Source: Panicum virgatum (Eukaryota; Streptophyta; Magnoliopsida; Poales; Poaceae). From it: a stretch of 64,000 nucleotides of DNA. Positions 61,142-64,000 of the stretch are shown piece by piece. Both the position numbers and the translations under genes were made by a program. Location of the stretch: positions 45,163,607 through 45,227,606 of the forward strand of contig NC_053150.1 in the NCBI RefSeq assembly GCF_016808335.1, read 5' to 3'. The notes under the pieces are model-generated. The model did no database searches. It had not been told where the DNA came from and was given only the letters and a program-made list of their open reading frames with translations. Every line of letters begins with the position of its first letter. Position 1 is the stretch's first letter.

Positions 61142-62391
61142 TTATCTGAACGCCATGAACAAGCCAGCAAGAGCGTCTCTCCTTAGCTCTCCTTCACAAA
61201 CCCTGTTGCGCTCGAACCAACCCAGCCAGAGCACATGACAACACATGGCTCTCTCTTTCTCCTTGAAACTCATCAGTGCTTCTACTACTTCACGTGCATC
61301 TCGTTTTGATAACAGGACCTCCCTTTCACGGAGGAGCCCCAACAAACTCCATACTTCTCTCATCATCTTGCACTTGAAAAAAAGATGTGCCCCGTCCTCA
61401 TCGAATCTATTACACAGCACACAACGGGTATCAATATCCATGCCCCGTCTCCTTAGATTCACCCTGAGATGAAGACTATTATGGCACAATCTCCATAGAA
61501 AGTGTTTGATCTTCCCCGCACACTGCATATTCCAAATTTTCCCCCAGACCAACTCGAGTCCCTGATCAGAAGTAGAACTCGAGGCGCCATCTTTCCTACT
61601 GTGTGTTATTTGCTCATTGCGAAAGACTTTGTATGCACTCTTCACCGAAAAAACACCCTTCTTGTCAAAGTGCCAAGCCGCCCTATTCTCCATTCCAGAA
61701 TGTACCGGAGTAGATAAAATAACTCTTGCATCCTCCTCCCAGAAAATATCACGTACCAGTTCAGCATCCCATGCACCAGTGGCAGAGTCAATTAGCTCAC
61801 TAACATCCCGCAGCAATATAGACCTTCTCGGTGTGATCGCTCTCCTTGGCATATCTCGAGGTAACCAAGGGTCAGACCACATATTTAAATTTGCCCCATC
61901 TCCAACTCGCCATATTATACCCTTCTTCAGCAACTCCAAGCCCCGCAGGATACTACGCCATGAGTATGACAGGCTGCTAGAGGGTTTTGCATCCAGAACG
62001 GATCGACCATTATAGTACTTTGCTTGCAGCAGTTTTGCACACAAAGAATCCGGGCATTGCAGTAGACGCCACGCTTGCTTACACAGCATGGCCATATTGA
62101 AGTCGTGGATATCTCTAAAACCAAGCCCCCCTCCTTCTATGGCATAATCATTGTTTCCCAGCTCAGCCAATGAATTTTGTGCTTGCCTTCCTGTTGGTTC
62201 CACCGATATTGACATATCATTTTACTTATTTGATCACACAATGTTTTCATGATATCAAAGCAACCCATGGCATAGGTTGGAATCGCCTGAGCCACTGCCT
62301 TAATTAAAACCTCCTTCCCGGCCCATGAAAGAAACTTTTCCTTCCATCCTTGGATACGCTTCCACACTCGATCTTTCATATAGCTGAACAC
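61142..62391 (-). pseudogene. LINE RT C-terminal part and zf-RVT domain
   Basis: The 62137-62391 frame gives FLSWAGKEVLIKAVAQAIPT, the usual LINE thumb region. After a frame change, 61142-62215 continues with GGLGFRDIHDFNMAMLCKQA and then the zinc-binding motif of zf-RVT, GKIKHFLWRLCHNSLHLRVN and RCVLCNRFDEDGAHLFFKCK. The domain is complete, but the frame ends at 61142. The 4-base-level frame change near 62150 shows decay. Confidence 0.9.
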
Positions 62392-62400
62392 TTGTGTTTT

Positions 62401-63336
62401 TTATGCTCCCACATGAACCGGAAGCCCCAAATATCTTTCATTCATTGTCTCCTTCTCCACTTCCAAAATACTTTTGACACTCCTCCTATCAGTATCGCCT
62501 GTATTTGGACTGAATAGGATGGCTGATTTGGCTTTGTTGATCATCTGACCAGAGCACTGTTCATACAACTCCAAAATATTCCGGAGTTGAGCAGCATCCT
62601 CCCCATTCGCCTGAATCAAGATCAAAGAATCATCAGCGAATAATAGGTGAGAGATACTTGGAGCACTCCTACAGATTTTCACACCAGAGAGCAACCCCTC
62701 CTCTTCTGACTTTGATAACAAGGCCGAAAAACCCTCAACACATAGAAGAAATAGATAAGGAGACAGCGGATCTCCCTGCCTCAACCCTCTTTCAGGTTCA
62801 AAAACATCTGACAGGCTTCCATTGACTTTAATCTGGTAGTTGACAGTGGTCACAAGCTTCATTATTAGTTGAATCCAATTGTCACAGAAGCCCATCTTTT
62901 TCATCATCTCAGCTAAGAAATTCCACTCAATGCGGTCGTACGCCTTGCTCATGTCCAATTTAATTGCAGCCCAACCTTTTCTGCCAGTTTTCTTATTTAA
63001 CATGTAATGTGTCAATTCATATGCAATCAGAATATTATCTCAGATCAAACGCCCCGGAACAAAAGCACTCTGAGTTGGAGTAATAATATCGGGCAGGATT
63101 AATTTCAAACGATTTGCCAGCACTTTAGAGATCAACTTGTAGACCACATTACACAGACTTATGGGGCGTAAATCTGTTACCTTCTCTGGCGACTGCACCT
63201 TAGGGATGAGAGCAATAACTGTGTCATTCCAAGACACCGGCATCGGAGCGCCATTTAGAACATCCAGAACTTCCTGCGTCACTTGATCACCCACTGTATC
63301 CCAGAAGCACTTATAAAAACAATGCCGGCATACCAT
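62401..63336 (-). pseudogene. LINE reverse transcriptase
   Basis: RT copies the LINE transcript at the nicked target. Motifs run from VIALIPKVQSPEKVTDLRPI and NRLKLILPDIITPTQSAFVP (63040-63336). After a TGA at 63040-63042 they continue with IKLDMSKAYDRIEW, RGLRQGDPLSPYLFLLCVEG and the active site HLLFADDSLIL (62401-63015). The catalytic FADD is intact. A further stop at 62401 splits off the thumb. Three breaks in about 1 kb make it nonfunctional. Confidence 0.9.
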
Positions 63337-63381
63337 CAGGTCCCGTGGCCTTCAGATCACCAATAGAATCCAGGGCCGATT

Positions 63382-63975
63382 TCACTTCTTCAGGAGAGAA
63401 GCTTGTAAAAGCTGGTGGATGTCCCCCATCGCCCCTGACCTGAAAAGCTGTACAAAATGATAGATAAACTCCTGCTTCTCTACTTCATCTTTGACCCAAC
63501 CCCCATCCTCCTTTTTAAGTTTTCCTATTCTATTTCTCCTTCTCCTCTCTGAACACCAACTATGGAAAAACTTTGTATTTTTGTCACCCTTCTCCAACCA
63601 GTTCACATGGGCTCGCTGCTTCCAAAACACATCAACCTGCTCCTCTAATTTGTCCAAACGATAACTCAACACCGCCTCCTTTTGGACAGAAGAAACATCT
63701 ATAGGCAGCCTTCTACACCTCTCCAACTCCTTTTTTACCTTTTTAATTCTCCTCTCTAAGTCACCCAGAACATTGGTATTCCAGGATTGTAGGCTATGGG
63801 CAACACTCAGCTTATCAGAAACCCGCCCATCTCCCCAGCATGTTCCCAACTCCCAGGCATCATTCACGACCTCCCCGCACTTGTCCTCCCCCAACCAGCT
63901 AGCCTCAAACCTAAAAGGTTGCACCCCTCCACCTTGACGACCAAGAGAAAAATCTCCCTCTAGCGAAACTATCAC
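63382..63975 (-). pseudogene. LINE endonuclease-RT linker
   Basis: The segment before RT in L1-type ORF2. It reads FRFEASWLGEDKCGEVV, then a charged helical part (RRIKKVKKELERCR), then VFWKQRAHVNWLEKGDKNTK and FFHSWCSERRRRNRIGKL. These are the standard words of plant LINE ORF2 between endonuclease and RT. It ends at a stop at 63382; the endonuclease is outside the window. Confidence 0.85.
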
Positions 63976-64000
63976 GGGGCTGTGATCCGAGTGCCATTTC

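Larger units (their letters stand above)
60555..64000 (-). mobile_element. LINE (L1-type) with RNase H, 3' part; runs off the window
   Basis: A minus-strand non-LTR retrotransposon. A short A-run on the minus strand at about 60555-60560 is the likely 3' tail. Coding order is RT linker, RT, zf-RVT, RNase H. The endonuclease and ORF1 would lie beyond base 64000. Several stops separate the domains, so this copy is inactive. Confidence 0.85.

Overview
The window is plant nuclear DNA, almost certainly from a grass and probably a panicoid one. The evidence is intron-containing repeats, Stowaway and Tourist-like MITEs, CACTA elements, Ty3/gypsy elements of Tekay-like and Tat-like type, L1-type LINEs and plant histone H2B genes. 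I could not fix the species. There is no bacterial-style operon, CRISPR array or phage module. Most of the 64 kb is transposable elements nested in one another, with very few host genes.

Left part (1-23 kb). A CACTA terminus ends at 791. Small MITEs and a GC-rich block follow. Two diverged copies of a segmental duplication (about 5.6-10.3 kb and 13.5-20.9 kb) each carry one intact intronless histone H2B variant gene with TATA box and histone type I promoter elements. Copy 1 was later invaded by two nested Tourist-like elements. Copy 2 was invaded by a 3.8 kb CACTA element and a small MITE. Comparing the copies gives empty and filled insertion sites. Between the copies lie a repeat-protein gene whose end is supplied by a Stowaway MITE, and a 5'-truncated LINE. 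After copy 2 come a copia-type LTR and a foldback element.

Middle and right (23-60 kb). Two terminal-inverted-repeat elements abut (TA)n tracts at each end. Element B (23.3-28.0 kb) carries a broken fragment resembling a phosphatidylglycerophosphate phosphatase. Element A (28.3-58.9 kb) carries a five-exon gene whose splice sites are all in phase and whose frame is open for 549 codons. It is a grass transposon-associated family whose function I do not know. A Tekay-like gypsy element (32.2-58.6 kb, minus strand) sits inside element A. Inside that are a Tat-like gypsy element (38.5-46.3 kb, plus strand, GAGGG target duplication, no integrase) in gag, and a 6.9 kb CACTA element (49.6-56.5 kb) in the 5' LTR. 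The CACTA element itself holds a hAT MITE. Upstream of gag the Tekay-like element has two tandem paralogues of an extra coiled-coil ORF.

Right edge (60.6-64 kb). A minus-strand L1-type LINE (reverse transcriptase, zf-RVT and RNase H domains, several frame breaks) runs off the window. Apart from the two H2B genes, the element A gene and possibly the 10.5 kb repeat gene, nothing here looks like a working gene. The most unusual points are the duplicated orf0 pair, the intact gene of element A, the H2B variant pair with diverging promoters, and the association of several elements with (TA)n tracts.
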